The notes: generated from the sequence alone by a model not told the origin. A stretch of 11,664 nt of DNA from an uncultured Lachnospiraceae bacterium (GCA_902782655.1 CACZNY010000264.1:1-11664), one strand, 5' to 3'; shown: positions 1-9,233, counted from the first letter of the stretch. Made by a program: numbers and translations.

Positions 1-1320
1 TCCGTTTTTAAGCCCTTCTCTTTCGGCAAAGGCCTTAAAGGTCTCATAGAGGACATCATTGCTCCAGTCCTCCTGTGCTTCAAGCACGGGCAGTATCTTC
101 TCCAAAGCCTCAAGAGAAGACTCCTTCGTAGTCTTCATCTTTTTATGTACATACATCTCAGGATCGTACTCCGGAAGCTTCTCAAAGAAATCTATGTGCT
201 CCGGTATATCGGGAAATATCTCTATCCTGCTCTGTACCATCCCTGCGATCTTTTTAAGGTCTATGTCACGGCTTACGGTCTCCTTTATATAGGGCAGAGC
301 CATCTCATAAAACCTGTCAGGATCCATCTTTTTTATATATTCGCCGTTCATCCACTTGAGCTTCCCGTAATCAAAAACAGCGGGGCTTTTGCTCATCTTA
401 TGATAATCAAATTTCTCCACCAGCTCCTCAAGGCTCATGATCTCCTGATTATCCTCCGGAGACCAGCCCAAAAGGGCAACGAAATTAACGATAGCCTCAG
501 GGAGGAAGCCCTGCTCCGTAAGATCCTCAAAGGAAGAATGCCCGGATCTCTTTGAAAGCTTCTTATGCTCCTCGTCGGTAATGAGAGGACAGTGGATATA
601 TTCGGGTATCTCCCAGCCGAAGGCCTCATAAAGCCTGTTGTACTTCGGGGAGCTTGAAAGATATTCGTTTCCCCTGACGATATGCGTGATGCCCATCAGA
701 TGATCATCCACCACGTTGGCAAAATTGTAGGTGGGGAAGCCGTCACTCTTTATAAGTATCATATCGTCCAGCTCCGAGTTTTCCACGGAGATATCACCGT
801 AAATATCATCATGGAAGGTGGTGGTGCCTTCCGTGGGATTATTCTGTCTTATGACATAGGGTACGCCTGAAGCAAGCTTTTCCTCCACCTCTTCCTTTGA
901 AAGACTCAGGCAGTGCTTGTCATAGACCGTGATCTCCTTGTCGGTGCCGTCTACCTTTGTCTTAAGCCCGGCAAGCCTCTCCGGAGTACAGAAGCAGTAA
1001 TACGCCTCTCCCTTTTCCACAAGCTCCCTGGAATACTTCATATAGATACCGGCCTTCACTCTTTCAGACTGCACATAAGGCCCCACGCCTCCGTCCCTGT
1101 CCGGTCCTTCATCGTAGGAAAGTCCCGCCGCCGCAAGGGTTCTGTTTATTATATCCACAGCCCCCTCCATCTCACGCTCCTGGTCGGTATCCTCTATCCT
1201 CAGGATAAAGTCTCCCTTATCGTGCCTCGTTATAAGATAGGCGTAAAGCGCCGTCCTCAGATTTCCCACATGCATCCTTCCCGTAGGAGAAGGAGCGAAT
1301 CTTGTCCTTGTCTTTTTCAT
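1..1320 (-). CDS. gltX: Glutamyl-tRNA synthetase, 3' end cut by the window edge
   Basis: This is a class I aminoacyl-tRNA synthetase that charges tRNA with glutamate in the cytoplasm. The frame is open from an ATG at 1320 to base 1, giving 440 residues; the family is usually about 480–490, so roughly the last 45–50 residues (end of the anticodon-binding region) lie outside the window. The N-terminus reads [20 protein letters not shown], the GluRS signature with a HIGH-type motif (HVGN). Residues 41–47 (RIEDTDQ) fit the conserved RIEDTD block. C109 and C111 with Y133 and C137 resemble the zinc-binding knuckle of bacterial GluRS. KLSKR at 254–258 is the KMSKS-type ATP loop. The start is firm: GAGAGG lies just upstream and the ATG follows the stop of the aminopeptidase gene after one base, so the two are translationally linked. 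It is the last visible gene of the leftward operon. Whether it also charges tRNA-Gln cannot be told from sequence alone. Confidence 0.96.
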   Translation of the reverse strand, partial: MKKTRTRFAPSPTGRMHVGNLRTALYAYLITRHDKGDFILRIEDTDQEREMEGAVDIINRTLAAAGLSYDEGPDRDGGVGPYVQSERVKAGIYMKYSRELVEKGEAYYCFCTPERLAGLKTKVDGTDKEITVYDKHCLSLSKEEVEEKLASGVPYVIRQNNPTEGTTTFHDDIYGDISVENSELDDMILIKSDGFPTYNFANVVDDHLMGITHIVRGNEYLSSSPKYNRLYEAFGWEIPEYIHCPLITDEEHKKLSKRSGHSSFEDLTEQGFLPEAIVNFVALLGWSPEDNQEIMSLEELVEKFDYHKMSKSPAVFDYGKLKWMNGEYIKKMDPDRFYEMALPYIKETVSRDIDLKKIAGMVQSRIEIFPDIPEHIDFFEKLPEYDPEMYVHKKMKTTKESSLEALEKILPVLEAQEDWSNDVLYETFKAFAEREGLKNG

Positions 1321-1321
1321 A

Positions 1322-3064
1322 TCAACCTCTCACGCCGCAGTATTCCCTGAGCCACTTTTTTTCTTCCTCATCCATGTCAGGACTTAAGGCTTCTATTATC
1401 TCCTGCTGATACCTCTCATACATTTCAAGCTCCTCAGAGCTCATCATGCTTTTATCCATGCCTCTGTCATCTATCGGCACCTGTGTAAGATTAGCGAAGC
1501 GGTAAAACACTCCGTCCTCAGTCTTTACATCCTCCTCCACCAGAAGGATATTCTCGGTGCGCACACCGAATCTGTCCTTTTTGTATACTCCGGGCTCGTC
1601 GGATATGAGCATCCCCGGCTTAAGCTCACAGGGTGTATCCAGATATTTCCATCTTATGGACTGGGGTCCCTCATGCACTCCCAGCATATATCCAAGGCCG
1701 TGTCCCGTACCGTGCTTATAATCAATGCCCCTCTTCCACATGCGCTCCCTTGCAAGCATGTCAAGGTTCACCCCTGTAGTCCCCTTTATAAAGTGCGCAT
1801 ATCTGATCCTCAGCATACCGCAGGCAGTCAGGGTAAAGGCTTCCTTTTCCTCTTCCGTAAGCTCTCCCATGACCAAAGTCCTCGTGACATCGGTGGTGCC
1901 TCCCTTATACTGCCCACCGGAATCCACCATGAAAAGCCCCCTGGCCTCTACAGGCCTGTCGTGCTCTGCTGACGGCTCATAATGGATTATCGCGGCATTA
2001 TCCCCGTAGGCCGCTATGGTCGGAAATGAAAGCCCCTTAAACTCCGGTATGCTCTTCCTGAAGTCAAGAAGCTTATCCGCAGCGCTCATCTCGCTCTTGC
2101 TGCTCCCATCCGTATCCATCCATCTGATAAACCTTGTAAGCTGCAGTGAATCCCTGTGATATATGTCCCGGATATGGGACAGCTCGGTCTCATTCTTTAC
2201 AGCCTTCATCAGCTGCACCGGGCTTATGCCCGACACTGCCTTACCCCTCTTCTTTATCAGCTTATAGCACCAGTAGTCTGCGCTTGCCTCATCCACAAGG
2301 ATCCTTCCCTTTACTGCACTGCTTCCGAGGAAATCACAGATCTCATCCACAGACTTTACTATGGAGCCGGCATAACCCGTATCCGCCTTTTCGTTCTTAA
2401 GAAATATGTATGCCTTCTGGCTCGTGATATATGAGTAGGACATCACGGCAGGGGTATATGCGTTTTCCCATGCCCTGATATTAAAAAGATAGGCTGTCTC
2501 CGTGGGATCCGTAATGAAGACAGCATCAAGCCCCCTTGACGCGAGCTCGCTTCTAAGCTTTGCGATACGGTCCACACTGCTCTCTCCGGACAGGTCCCCG
2601 CCTATTACCTCTGTATCCTGCCAGGGAAGCAAAGGTCTTTGATATATGCCTGCCGAAAGATCCTTTTTGTAGCAGACCTTATGGGACGGAAGCGCCTTTT
2701 TAAGCTTCTTCGCTCTTACCGCCTTCACATCCCTTCCGTAGAAGCCAAGCACAGCCTCTTCGGGAAAGCTCCTTTTTATATACTCTTCAAGGGTTTCCAC
2801 CCCTTCCTCACCGGACCTCATGAGAATGATGCCGGTGCCCTCAAGCTCCCTCTCCGCCTGTATGAAATATCTGCCGTCAGTCCAAAGGAGAGCTTCTTCC
2901 GGTGTGATCAGAAGATCGCCTGCAGATCCTGTAAATCCTGAAAAAAATTCTCTTTCCGATGAGCCGGCATCAGTCGCAGGTATGTAATACGCATAAAGGC
3001 CGGCATCATTCATATGCCCGCGAAGCCCTTCAAGCCTTTCGCGGACCGCGTTAACATCCGTCAT
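1322..3064 (-). CDS. Xaa-Pro aminopeptidase, M24B family, three-domain long form
   Basis: This is a cytoplasmic metallopeptidase predicted to remove the N-terminal residue from peptides with proline in second position. The 580 residues match the long APP1-like form: two creatinase-like N-terminal domains (about 5–135 and 160–295), the pita-bread M24 catalytic domain (about 300–510) and a C-terminal M24_C tail (about 525–577). All five metal ligands are visible: D381 in VDSGGQY, D392 in TTDVTRT, H455 in GTGHGLG, E490 in DEPGVY and E504 in RTENI. H361 and H464 fit the other catalytic histidines. There is no signal peptide or membrane segment. The ATG overlaps the stop of the acyl carrier protein gene in an ATGA junction, with GGAG about 12 bases upstream, so translation is probably coupled. 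Nothing in the protein suggests a link to the ACP; I read it as a housekeeping gene. The family call is secure and substrate preference is inferred. Confidence 0.95.
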   Translation of the reverse strand: MTDVNAVRERLEGLRGHMNDAGLYAYYIPATDAGSSEREFFSGFTGSAGDLLITPEEALLWTDGRYFIQAERELEGTGIILMRSGEEGVETLEEYIKRSFPEEAVLGFYGRDVKAVRAKKLKKALPSHKVCYKKDLSAGIYQRPLLPWQDTEVIGGDLSGESSVDRIAKLRSELASRGLDAVFITDPTETAYLFNIRAWENAYTPAVMSYSYITSQKAYIFLKNEKADTGYAGSIVKSVDEICDFLGSSAVKGRILVDEASADYWCYKLIKKRGKAVSGISPVQLMKAVKNETELSHIRDIYHRDSLQLTRFIRWMDTDGSSKSEMSAADKLLDFRKSIPEFKGLSFPTIAAYGDNAAIIHYEPSAEHDRPVEARGLFMVDSGGQYKGGTTDVTRTLVMGELTEEEKEAFTLTACGMLRIRYAHFIKGTTGVNLDMLARERMWKRGIDYKHGTGHGLGYMLGVHEGPQSIRWKYLDTPCELKPGMLISDEPGVYKKDRFGVRTENILLVEEDVKTEDGVFYRFANLTQVPIDDRGMDKSMMSSEELEMYERYQQEIIEALSPDMDEEEKKWLREYCGVRG

Positions 3065-3306
3065 TCAGCTATACGCTCCATTATAACATCGATAAGCTCG
3101 CCTACATTGCCAAGCCCCTGGACTTCCCTCATCTCAAACTTGATATCAAATTCATTCTCGATCTCATTCATTAAGCTGAGATGCGTGAGGCTGTCCCATC
3201 CGTCTACATCAGCCGCGATGGTATCATCGTAAAGCTCAAGCTCCTCGTCATCAAAGATCTCTCTGGCTATCTCGGTAACCTTTGCCATTACTTCATCCCT
3301 GTCCAT
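3061..3306 (-). CDS. Acyl carrier protein (phosphopantetheine-binding), partner of FkbH
   Basis: This is a stand-alone carrier protein of 81 residues, the usual ACP length. It is acidic and predicted to be all helical. The attachment site is the DSL motif in DGWDSLTHL, with S39 carrying the 4'-phosphopantetheine arm; a separate transferase must add it. The sequence around the serine (WDSLTHLSLM) differs from the GADSLDTVEL type of fatty acid synthase AcpP and is closer to specialised carrier proteins, so I do not call it acpP. It starts 18 bases after the FkbH-type gene, with GAGGGGG eight bases before the ATG, and ends in an ATGA overlap with the aminopeptidase gene. From what is known of FkbH systems, the likely cargo is a glyceryl (D-glycerate-derived) thioester loaded by the neighbouring enzyme. 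Other 3-carbon or acyl cargo cannot be excluded. Confidence 0.93.
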   Translation of the reverse strand: MDRDEVMAKVTEIAREIFDDEELELYDDTIAADVDGWDSLTHLSLMNEIENEFDIKFEMREVQGLGNVGELIDVIMERIAE

Positions 3307-3324
3307 AATATCTACCCCCTCATT

Positions 3325-5040
3325 TTATTTTATATATGTTTTAAGCTTATTAAATCCATCTACCTCGAGACTATACAACCCTTCCCCTGTACAGTCAAAT
3401 CCCATATCATCATAGATATGCTCGACCATCCTGTTTTTGGGCGTGGGGATATACTCAGCCCTTATGGTTTTCGCACCGTTTGCTTTTGCTGTCTCCACCA
3501 TACGGTTAATGATATACTCTTCCATTCCCCTCTTAAGCACCCTGCAGCTCATGAGCCAGGTATCCACAAAAAAGACATCCTCCGTTTCCTTCTTCATTAT
3601 GACCACCGACACAAGCCCGTGATCGCCGAACTTATCCTTAAGCATATAATACAGTGTCACATAGCTGTCATCCGAAGCAATGCGCGCTATGTCCTCCTCC
3701 GTATACCTGACTGTCCTCAGGTTGAACTGGTTCGATCTCTGTGTAAGCTGGGCTATCCTCGGATAGTGCAGCTCATCAAAGGCTTCGGCGCTGCCTTCCA
3801 TCTCAAGGCTTATAAGATAATCATCGATGGAAGCAAACGCTGCCTCGCTCTCCCTTCTTTGGGCCTCCGCCCTGTACATGCCCGTCCTGTCGGCATCCTC
3901 CGCAGAATATGAAGCCGTTTCAAAAAGATTAAGGCTCTGAAGGCAGGAAAGATACATGGCAGGATCAGAAGGAAGCTCCGGTACGCAGATCTCCGGTATC
4001 ATGGAGCGCACGAGGTTCCTTTCAAAAGGATTGTCATCAAGGAATACGAGGGAATCCATGCCGATATTAAGGGTCTTTTGGATATATCTGATATTGGCGG
4101 CCTTATCCTCCCAGTTCGCTGTGAAGATGGCAAAATCCGAAAGCCTCAGTACCATTTCCTCATGCTTTTCAAAGGGCTCCTTTGCGGTATCCTCGTTGTT
4201 TTTGCTGCATACTCCCAGCAGTATCCCTCTCTGCTTCAGGGATCTGAGCCAGAGCTGAAGATCGGTGAATACATGCCCGCGGCCAAGCTCTCCTATCTCT
4301 ATGCCGGAGAGGCCGTCATCTCCTATCACGCCTCCCCAGAGCGTATTGTCCAGATCGCAGATAACGCATTTTTTCACCTGCCCCTGTACGGCTCTTATCA
4401 CATCGGTCACCTGCTTTGCCACATATCCCAGAGCGTCAAGGGCTACAGGCACCTTGGCATTGTAATACAATACGGGATCATAGAAGCTTCCTGTCCCGAG
4501 GGCTGTCTGCACAGAAAGAAGATCCACGGGAAAGATCCCCGGCTTTTTGCTTAAGGCCTCCGCCAGGATAAAGTTCAGCTTCCTTGTCTGATAGGTGAAG
4601 GAAATCTCCGTCTTAGCCCCGAAGTTACCGAAGACTCTGTCATCGATCTCCGTAAAGCCGCACTGGAGGATCTTTGAATTTGTATTCTTTCCGATAAGCT
4701 CCCAGTACGTCGAAAGCCTGGCAAGTATATTCTCGGCAAAGCTTCCGCGCCCCTTGTCATCAAGCCCCATGAATTCCTCGTAGAGCTTGTCGGTCGAAAG
4801 ATAGAGCAGGATATAGTCCGGCTTAAACCCGTAGGTCTCTGATGCAGGATCCAGGAGCTGGGCTTCGATCTGATTATAATCAGCATCGAAAACCTTCAGG
4901 TTCAATCCCGTAAGATGGGCATATCCCTTTATCGCCTGGGCAAGGAACTGTGTCGCCACATTTCCGAGCACCGCAAGGGAAAACTCCTTTCCCTCTGTTT
5001 CCTTCTTTGCCGCCTTTGCAAGCTCTCTGAATCTGTACAT
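3325..5040 (-). CDS. FkbH-type HAD-IIIC enzyme, probable glyceryl-ACP synthase
   Basis: FkbH-family proteins take 1,3-bisphosphoglycerate, remove phosphate and pass the glyceryl unit to an ACP thiol. This 571-residue protein has the full family layout: an N-terminal region (about 15–215), the HAD phosphatase core, and a GNAT-like C-terminal domain (about 400–565). HAD motifs are intact: DLDNTLWGG at 229–237 (D229 nucleophile, D231 acid/base), CSKNN at 278–282, K313 in WEDKAANI and DDNPFER at 335–341. MSCRVLKRG at 497–505 is a block I recall as conserved in FkbH proteins; C225, C228 or C499 could carry the thioester, but which one does is not shown by the sequence. The ATG has GGGAGG (5048–5053) seven bases upstream. 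The gene sits 31 bases after recG and 18 bases before the ACP gene, its obvious partner. No ketosynthase, tetronate or capsule gene lies in the window, so the end product is unknown. Base and codon use look like the neighbours. Confidence 0.9.
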   Translation of the reverse strand: MYRFRELAKAAKKETEGKEFSLAVLGNVATQFLAQAIKGYAHLTGLNLKVFDADYNQIEAQLLDPASETYGFKPDYILLYLSTDKLYEEFMGLDDKGRGSFAENILARLSTYWELIGKNTNSKILQCGFTEIDDRVFGNFGAKTEISFTYQTRKLNFILAEALSKKPGIFPVDLLSVQTALGTGSFYDPVLYYNAKVPVALDALGYVAKQVTDVIRAVQGQVKKCVICDLDNTLWGGVIGDDGLSGIEIGELGRGHVFTDLQLWLRSLKQRGILLGVCSKNNEDTAKEPFEKHEEMVLRLSDFAIFTANWEDKAANIRYIQKTLNIGMDSLVFLDDNPFERNLVRSMIPEICVPELPSDPAMYLSCLQSLNLFETASYSAEDADRTGMYRAEAQRRESEAAFASIDDYLISLEMEGSAEAFDELHYPRIAQLTQRSNQFNLRTVRYTEEDIARIASDDSYVTLYYMLKDKFGDHGLVSVVIMKKETEDVFFVDTWLMSCRVLKRGMEEYIINRMVETAKANGAKTIRAEYIPTPKNRMVEHIYDDMGFDCTGEGLYSLEVDGFNKLKTYIK

Positions 5041-5071
5041 TTGATGTCCTCCCTAAACCGGGTTGCCCCGT

Positions 5072-7072
5072 TCATAAAACTATCTTATCCTTTTTTTCAG
5101 GCCTATGCTTTTTCTCATTTTTCTTCATGAAATCCGAGGCCTTTTTTAATATGGCCGCATCCGTATATATATCGGCCACCCTGAAGCCCATCTCACCGGA
5201 CTGTCTGATGCCGAATATATCGCCGGGACCGCGGAGTTTCAGATCCTCCGAGGCGATCTTAAAGCCGTCGTTCGTCTTCTTTAAGACCTGAAGCCTTTTG
5301 GACGGCTCCCTGCCCTCAGACGTATCCACAAAAATGCAATAGCTCTGTTTATCTCCCCTGCCTATACGGCCCCTCAGCTGATGAAGCTGTGAAAGCCCGA
5401 AGTTCTCCGCATCCTCTATCATCATCACAGTGGCATTCGGCACATCCACTCCCACCTCCACCACGGTGGTCGACACCAGGACGTCTATCCTTCCTTCTGC
5501 GAATGAACTCATGACCTCATTCTTTTCGCTGTTCTTCATCCTGCCGTGGAGAGTACCTACCCGTACCTCCGGTCCCCACACGCTTCTTAACCTGTCCGAA
5601 TAATCAATCACATTCTCCCCGCGGCCTGTCTCCGCAGGCTCCACCATGGGGCAGATCACATAGGCCTGTCTTCCGGAGCGGACCTCCTTAAGAATGAAAT
5701 TGTATGCCTTTTTTCTGTACTCCGTGCCAACCACGGCATTTTTTATCTCAAGCCTTTTGGCAGGTCTTTCATTCATCACCGAAATATCCAGATCTCCGTA
5801 CAGTATGATGGCAAGGGTACGCGGAATGGGCGTGGCGCTTATCACGAGGACATGAGGCGTCTTTCCCCCGGACTTTCCGCTCAGATTCTCTCTCTGTCTC
5901 ACCCCGAAGCGGTGCTGCTCATCAGTCACCGCAAGGGCTAGATCCCTGTATTCCACAAGGTCGGTGATAAGGGCATGGGTTCCTATGATGATATCTGCAA
6001 AGCCTTCCGCTATCTTCTGTCTTGCTTCCTTTTTCTGCTTCGCACTAAGCGCCCCCGTAAGCAGCACGCAGTTTACGTCGTAGTCAGCTAAAAGCCTCGA
6101 TATCTTCTGCATGTGCTGGGCTGCAAGCACCTCAGTGGGCGCCATGAGCGCCGCCTGATGTCCGTTCTTTACAACGTTCAGCATGGCAAGCAGAGCCACT
6201 ATGGTCTTACCCGAGCCCACATCTCCTTCTATGAGCCTGTTCATGGCATGCTCTGAAGCCATATCGGACAGGATGTCCCTGTAGGCTTTATCCTGCGCAG
6301 CCGTCAGTCTGTAGGGAAGAGACTCCGTAAGATGCAAAGCCTCTGCCGTTTCAATTATCGGATAATCATTGCCTTCCCTGCCCCGCGACTTCAGCTCCTT
6401 AACGGAAGTAAGAAAGCCATAAAACTCGTCGAAGACTATCCTCTCCCGGGCTTTTATGAAGGCTTCTTCATTTTCGGGAAAGTGCATGGAACAAAGGCTT
6501 TCCTTAAGAGGGAGCAATCCAAGCTCCTCCCTCTCCCTTTCGTCAAGGTAATCCGGATAATCCTCATCCGAAAGCCCCATGTCAAAGACCTGCCGCACAG
6601 CCTTTGTCACAGCGGCAGAGGTAAGGGATCTGACAAGAGGATATACGGGGGAGGGCTTTTTTATAAGCCTTTCATATTCATCCCTTTTGAAGGTCTTAGG
6701 CTGAGCCATACCGTAGCTCATGCCCTTTGCCTTTATATTGCCGTAATATACCTTTTCGCTTCCGGGCTTTATGCTCCTTTTGAGGTAGGGCATATTGAAC
6801 CAGGTGATCCTCACGCTCCCGGTCTCATCGCCTGCAAGGAAGGAGACTATGGACATGCCCTTCACATGGGTAAGCTCAGGCTCTGTCAAAACCTTCAGAA
6901 AAAGCGCCGCCTTGCTGTTATCCCTTAAGTCGGCTGCCTTACTGATATCCGGATACCTTATGTATGACGAAGGAAAATAATAAACAAGGTCATGGACGGA
7001 AAAGACGCCGGCCTTATGAAATAAAGCCGCGCTCTTTTCCCCTATGCCCTTAAGTGATGAGATATCATCCAA
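5072..7072 (-). CDS. recG: ATP-dependent DNA helicase RecG
   Basis: RecG is a superfamily 2 double-strand DNA translocase that remodels stalled replication forks and branch-migrates Holliday junctions. The 666 residues are normal length. The wedge/OB region (about 50–140) is followed by the helicase core: GDVGSGKT (Walker A) at 283–290, DEQHRFG (motif II) at 384–390, SATPIPRT (motif III) at 412–419 and QLRGRIGR (motif VI) at 565–572; the usual TRG-type C-terminal part follows. The only in-frame start that fits the family is TTG at 7072, two bases after the fatty acid kinase stop. Its ribosome binding site is weak (GTGGAA), so translation probably depends on coupling to the upstream gene. One oddity is VMNERPAKR at 432–440, where most RecG proteins have a IDELP-type block, but the fold and motor motifs are intact. 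The position after yloU–yloV is common in Firmicutes. Confidence 0.97.
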   Translation of the reverse strand: MDDISSLKGIGEKSAALFHKAGVFSVHDLVYYFPSSYIRYPDISKAADLRDNSKAALFLKVLTEPELTHVKGMSIVSFLAGDETGSVRITWFNMPYLKRSIKPGSEKVYYGNIKAKGMSYGMAQPKTFKRDEYERLIKKPSPVYPLVRSLTSAAVTKAVRQVFDMGLSDEDYPDYLDEREREELGLLPLKESLCSMHFPENEEAFIKARERIVFDEFYGFLTSVKELKSRGREGNDYPIIETAEALHLTESLPYRLTAAQDKAYRDILSDMASEHAMNRLIEGDVGSGKTIVALLAMLNVVKNGHQAALMAPTEVLAAQHMQKISRLLADYDVNCVLLTGALSAKQKKEARQKIAEGFADIIIGTHALITDLVEYRDLALAVTDEQHRFGVRQRENLSGKSGGKTPHVLVISATPIPRTLAIILYGDLDISVMNERPAKRLEIKNAVVGTEYRKKAYNFILKEVRSGRQAYVICPMVEPAETGRGENVIDYSDRLRSVWGPEVRVGTLHGRMKNSEKNEVMSSFAEGRIDVLVSTTVVEVGVDVPNATVMMIEDAENFGLSQLHQLRGRIGRGDKQSYCIFVDTSEGREPSKRLQVLKKTNDGFKIASEDLKLRGPGDIFGIRQSGEMGFRVADIYTDAAILKKASDFMKKNEKKHRPEKKDKIVL

Positions 7073-7074
7073 TG

Positions 7075-8877
7075 CTATTCCACGGAAATAATATAATAAT
7101 AGACAGGCTCTCCGCCTCTGTGCATCTCCACATCAATATCCGGATACCTGCTCTCTATCCTGCGGCAGAGCTCCTTTGCATCGCTCTCTTCAGTCTCCTC
7201 TCCGTAATAGATGCTGACCAGGGAGGAATCATCATCGATCATCCTGTAGACCATCTCAAAGGCCGTATCCATGATATCAGAGCCTACAGCCAGGATCCCC
7301 TTGTCTCCTATGCCCATGATATCACCCTTCTTTATGACCTGGCCGTCGATCTCGGTGCTTCGGACGGAATATGTGACCTCTCCTGTTTTGACACAGGTGA
7401 TGGCTTCAAGCATGTTTTTCTTATTTTCCTCAGCGGAGCTTTCCGGAAGGAAGCTTATAAGAGCGGTTATCCCCTGCGGTATGGTCTTCGCAGGTATGAC
7501 GATGATCTCCTTATCCTCCGTGAGTGAGGCTGCCTGATTCGCCGCAAGTATTATGTTTTTATTATTGGGAAGCACGAATATGGTATCCGCGTCTATACGT
7601 CCTATGGCTTCAAGTATGTCATCGGTGGAGGGATTCATCGTCTGTCCGCCGGAAATGATCTCATCGGTCCCAAGATCCTTCAGTATCTCGCTCAAGCCGT
7701 CTCCCACGGATACTGCAATAAAGCCGAACTGCCTGTGTCCGGCAGGCGTCGCCTGAGGGTTTGATTCCATGATGCCGGAGATAGCCTCATCGGTCGCTCC
7801 TCCCTTAGTGCCGTCCTTCCCGTTATCCGGTCTTACCGGACCGTTCGCCGTGCCTGCAGGCCCCGAGTGATCAAGCTCCTCCTCCGGACGCTCCACATAC
7901 TTATTGCCGTCGAGCTTAAAGAGCCTCTCCTGATGCTCCTCCCTCATGTTGTCCACCTTCATGGAGGTCAGGGCTCCGTAGGTAAGAGCTCGCTCAAAGG
8001 CAAGACCCGGGTGGTTGGTATGCACATGCACCTTGACTATATCATCATAGGCCACACAGACTATGGAATCTCCTATCGACTCCAGATAACCCTTGAAATC
8101 GGCCTCTGTCTTCTGATTGAATACATGATTGAGCAGGATGATGAACTCCGTGCAGTATCCGTATTTCACATCGGCATTGGCTACGGCCTCACGGTTGATG
8201 CCCTCCGCTCCTGTCCCGGATGCCGCATTGATATCCTCTGCGGTAAACTTCACTTCCTCCCCAAGGAGCACCCGCCTTGCTCCCTTAAGGACACAGACCA
8301 GTCCCTGTCCGCCGGAATCAACGACTCCCGCCTGCTTTAATACCGGCAGAAGCTCCGGGGTCTGGCTCAGTACATATTCCGCATGCTCCACTATGGCATT
8401 GGCGAAGGCCTCAATATCCTCCTCCCTGTCGCAAAGCTCCGACGCCTTCTCAGCGGCTCCCCTCGCGACCGTAAGGATGGTGCCCTCCTTTGGCTTCATT
8501 ACTGCCTTATACGCTGTTTCCACGCCCTTATTGAAGGCCGAGGCGATAAGAGGCATATCAACGCTCTCCCTGTCCCTTAGCTCCTTCGTAAAGCCCCTTA
8601 AAAGCTGGGATAGTATGACGCCGGAATTTCCTCTCGCTCCCCTCAGGGATCCGGAGGAGATCGCCTTGCCAAGAGCCGTCATGCTGAAGTCATCTCCCAG
8701 TGCAAGAACCTCCTTCGCGGCAGCCATTATGGTCAGGGTCATATTGGTACCGGTATCGCCATCCGGCACCGGAAAGACATTCAAATCGTTTATCCTGTCC
8801 TTATTTGCGGCCAGCTCTGCTGCCCCTGCAAGGAACATCTTCGCTATAAGGCCTGCATCAAGCGATCTCGTGGCCAT
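7075..8877 (-). CDS. fakA: DhaL-domain fatty acid kinase catalytic subunit (YloV/FakA family)
   Basis: FakA phosphorylates fatty acids held by a DegV-family FakB protein, giving acyl-phosphate for phospholipid synthesis. The N-terminal DhaL kinase domain (about 1–205) shows VPDGDTGTN near 37–45 (Mg-ADP aspartates), GSLRGARGNSG at 76–86, KEGTILTV at 130–137 and DSGGQGL at 187–193. The middle domain (about 235–325) has C242 with H284 and H286 in HVHTNHPG, fitting the zinc site I recall for FakA. The C-terminal DegV-like domain covers about 383–600. At 600 residues it is longer than the roughly 550 of many homologues because of a Gly/Pro/Asp-rich linker at about 325–382. The ATG shares its A with the stop of the Asp23 gene (TGATG), so the two are translated together. 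No fakB gene is in the window. The family call is firm; the fatty acid role is by homology, since many YloV proteins are untested. Confidence 0.93.
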   Translation of the reverse strand: MATRSLDAGLIAKMFLAGAAELAANKDRINDLNVFPVPDGDTGTNMTLTIMAAAKEVLALGDDFSMTALGKAISSGSLRGARGNSGVILSQLLRGFTKELRDRESVDMPLIASAFNKGVETAYKAVMKPKEGTILTVARGAAEKASELCDREEDIEAFANAIVEHAEYVLSQTPELLPVLKQAGVVDSGGQGLVCVLKGARRVLLGEEVKFTAEDINAASGTGAEGINREAVANADVKYGYCTEFIILLNHVFNQKTEADFKGYLESIGDSIVCVAYDDIVKVHVHTNHPGLAFERALTYGALTSMKVDNMREEHQERLFKLDGNKYVERPEEELDHSGPAGTANGPVRPDNGKDGTKGGATDEAISGIMESNPQATPAGHRQFGFIAVSVGDGLSEILKDLGTDEIISGGQTMNPSTDDILEAIGRIDADTIFVLPNNKNIILAANQAASLTEDKEIIVIPAKTIPQGITALISFLPESSAEENKKNMLEAITCVKTGEVTYSVRSTEIDGQVIKKGDIMGIGDKGILAVGSDIMDTAFEMVYRMIDDDSSLVSIYYGEETEESDAKELCRRIESRYPDIDVEMHRGGEPVYYYIISVE

Positions 8878-9233
8878 CAGTCAATCACCCTTACCCCTTC
8901 GACAAAAATATTGATCTTATCGACTTCAAGGCCGGTGAATTCCTCTACCCTGTATTTCACGTTGCTCATGAGATTGTCAGCCACGGCCTTAATGCTTACT
9001 CCGTAGGCTACTATCACATGGAAGTCAAGGCTTATCCTGTTGTTGACAACATCCACATTGATACCGTGGGAAAGGCTTTCTATTTTAAGTATCCTTACGA
9101 TCCCGTCCTTCACGGAATAGGTGGCCATGCCTACAACCCCGAAGCACTCCATTGCCTCCGTACCGGCAAGCTGTGCTATCGCCTCGGTATCTACGGATAT
9201 ATTTCCAAGATCAGTGCTCATTCTCGCTTTCAT
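8877..9233 (-). CDS. Asp23/Gls24 family envelope stress protein (YloU-like)
   Basis: This 118-residue protein belongs to the Asp23/Gls24 (DUF322) family, small cytoplasmic proteins tied to cell-envelope homeostasis in Firmicutes; some are membrane-tethered through partners. The family pattern is clear: a GNISV start, a conserved helix with IAQLAGTEAMECFGVVGMA, then alternating strands ending in VDKINIFVEGVRV. There is no membrane segment or signal peptide of its own. The ATG at 9233 is preferred over the in-frame ATG four codons later because GGGAGG (9242–9247) lies eight bases before it. The gene begins 18 bases after the HD-GYP gene, and its stop overlaps the fakA-like start by one base. 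Pairing with a YloV/FakA protein is the standard yloU–yloV arrangement, which suggests a shared envelope or lipid role, though the biochemical link is not established here. Confidence 0.94.
   Translation of the reverse strand: MKARMSTDLGNISVDTEAIAQLAGTEAMECFGVVGMATYSVKDGIVRILKIESLSHGINVDVVNNRISLDFHVIVAYGVSIKAVADNLMSNVKYRVEEFTGLEVDKINIFVEGVRVID

Noticed and set aside
3181..3912. A 243-codon open frame on the plus strand across the ACP gene and the end of the FkbH-type gene
   Set aside because: It spans two convincing minus-strand genes and their junction, shows no family motif and has no ribosome binding site that I can see.
3061..5040. Recent horizontal transfer of the FkbH–ACP pair
   Set aside because: No flanking repeats, integrase or transposase remains are visible, and base and codon use look like the neighbours; an old insertion cannot be excluded.
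5059..5070. A 4-bp stem with a GCAA tetraloop between recG and the FkbH-type gene (minus strand)
   Set aside because: The stem is short and no U-tract follows, so it is not an intrinsic terminator; it may be chance.
8129..8914. A 261-codon open frame on the plus strand opposite the fakA-like gene
   Set aside because: It is antisense to a gene with clear domain motifs, has a low-complexity Ser/Ala/Pro-rich product and no recognisable family; it is a shadow of the codon bias on the other strand.
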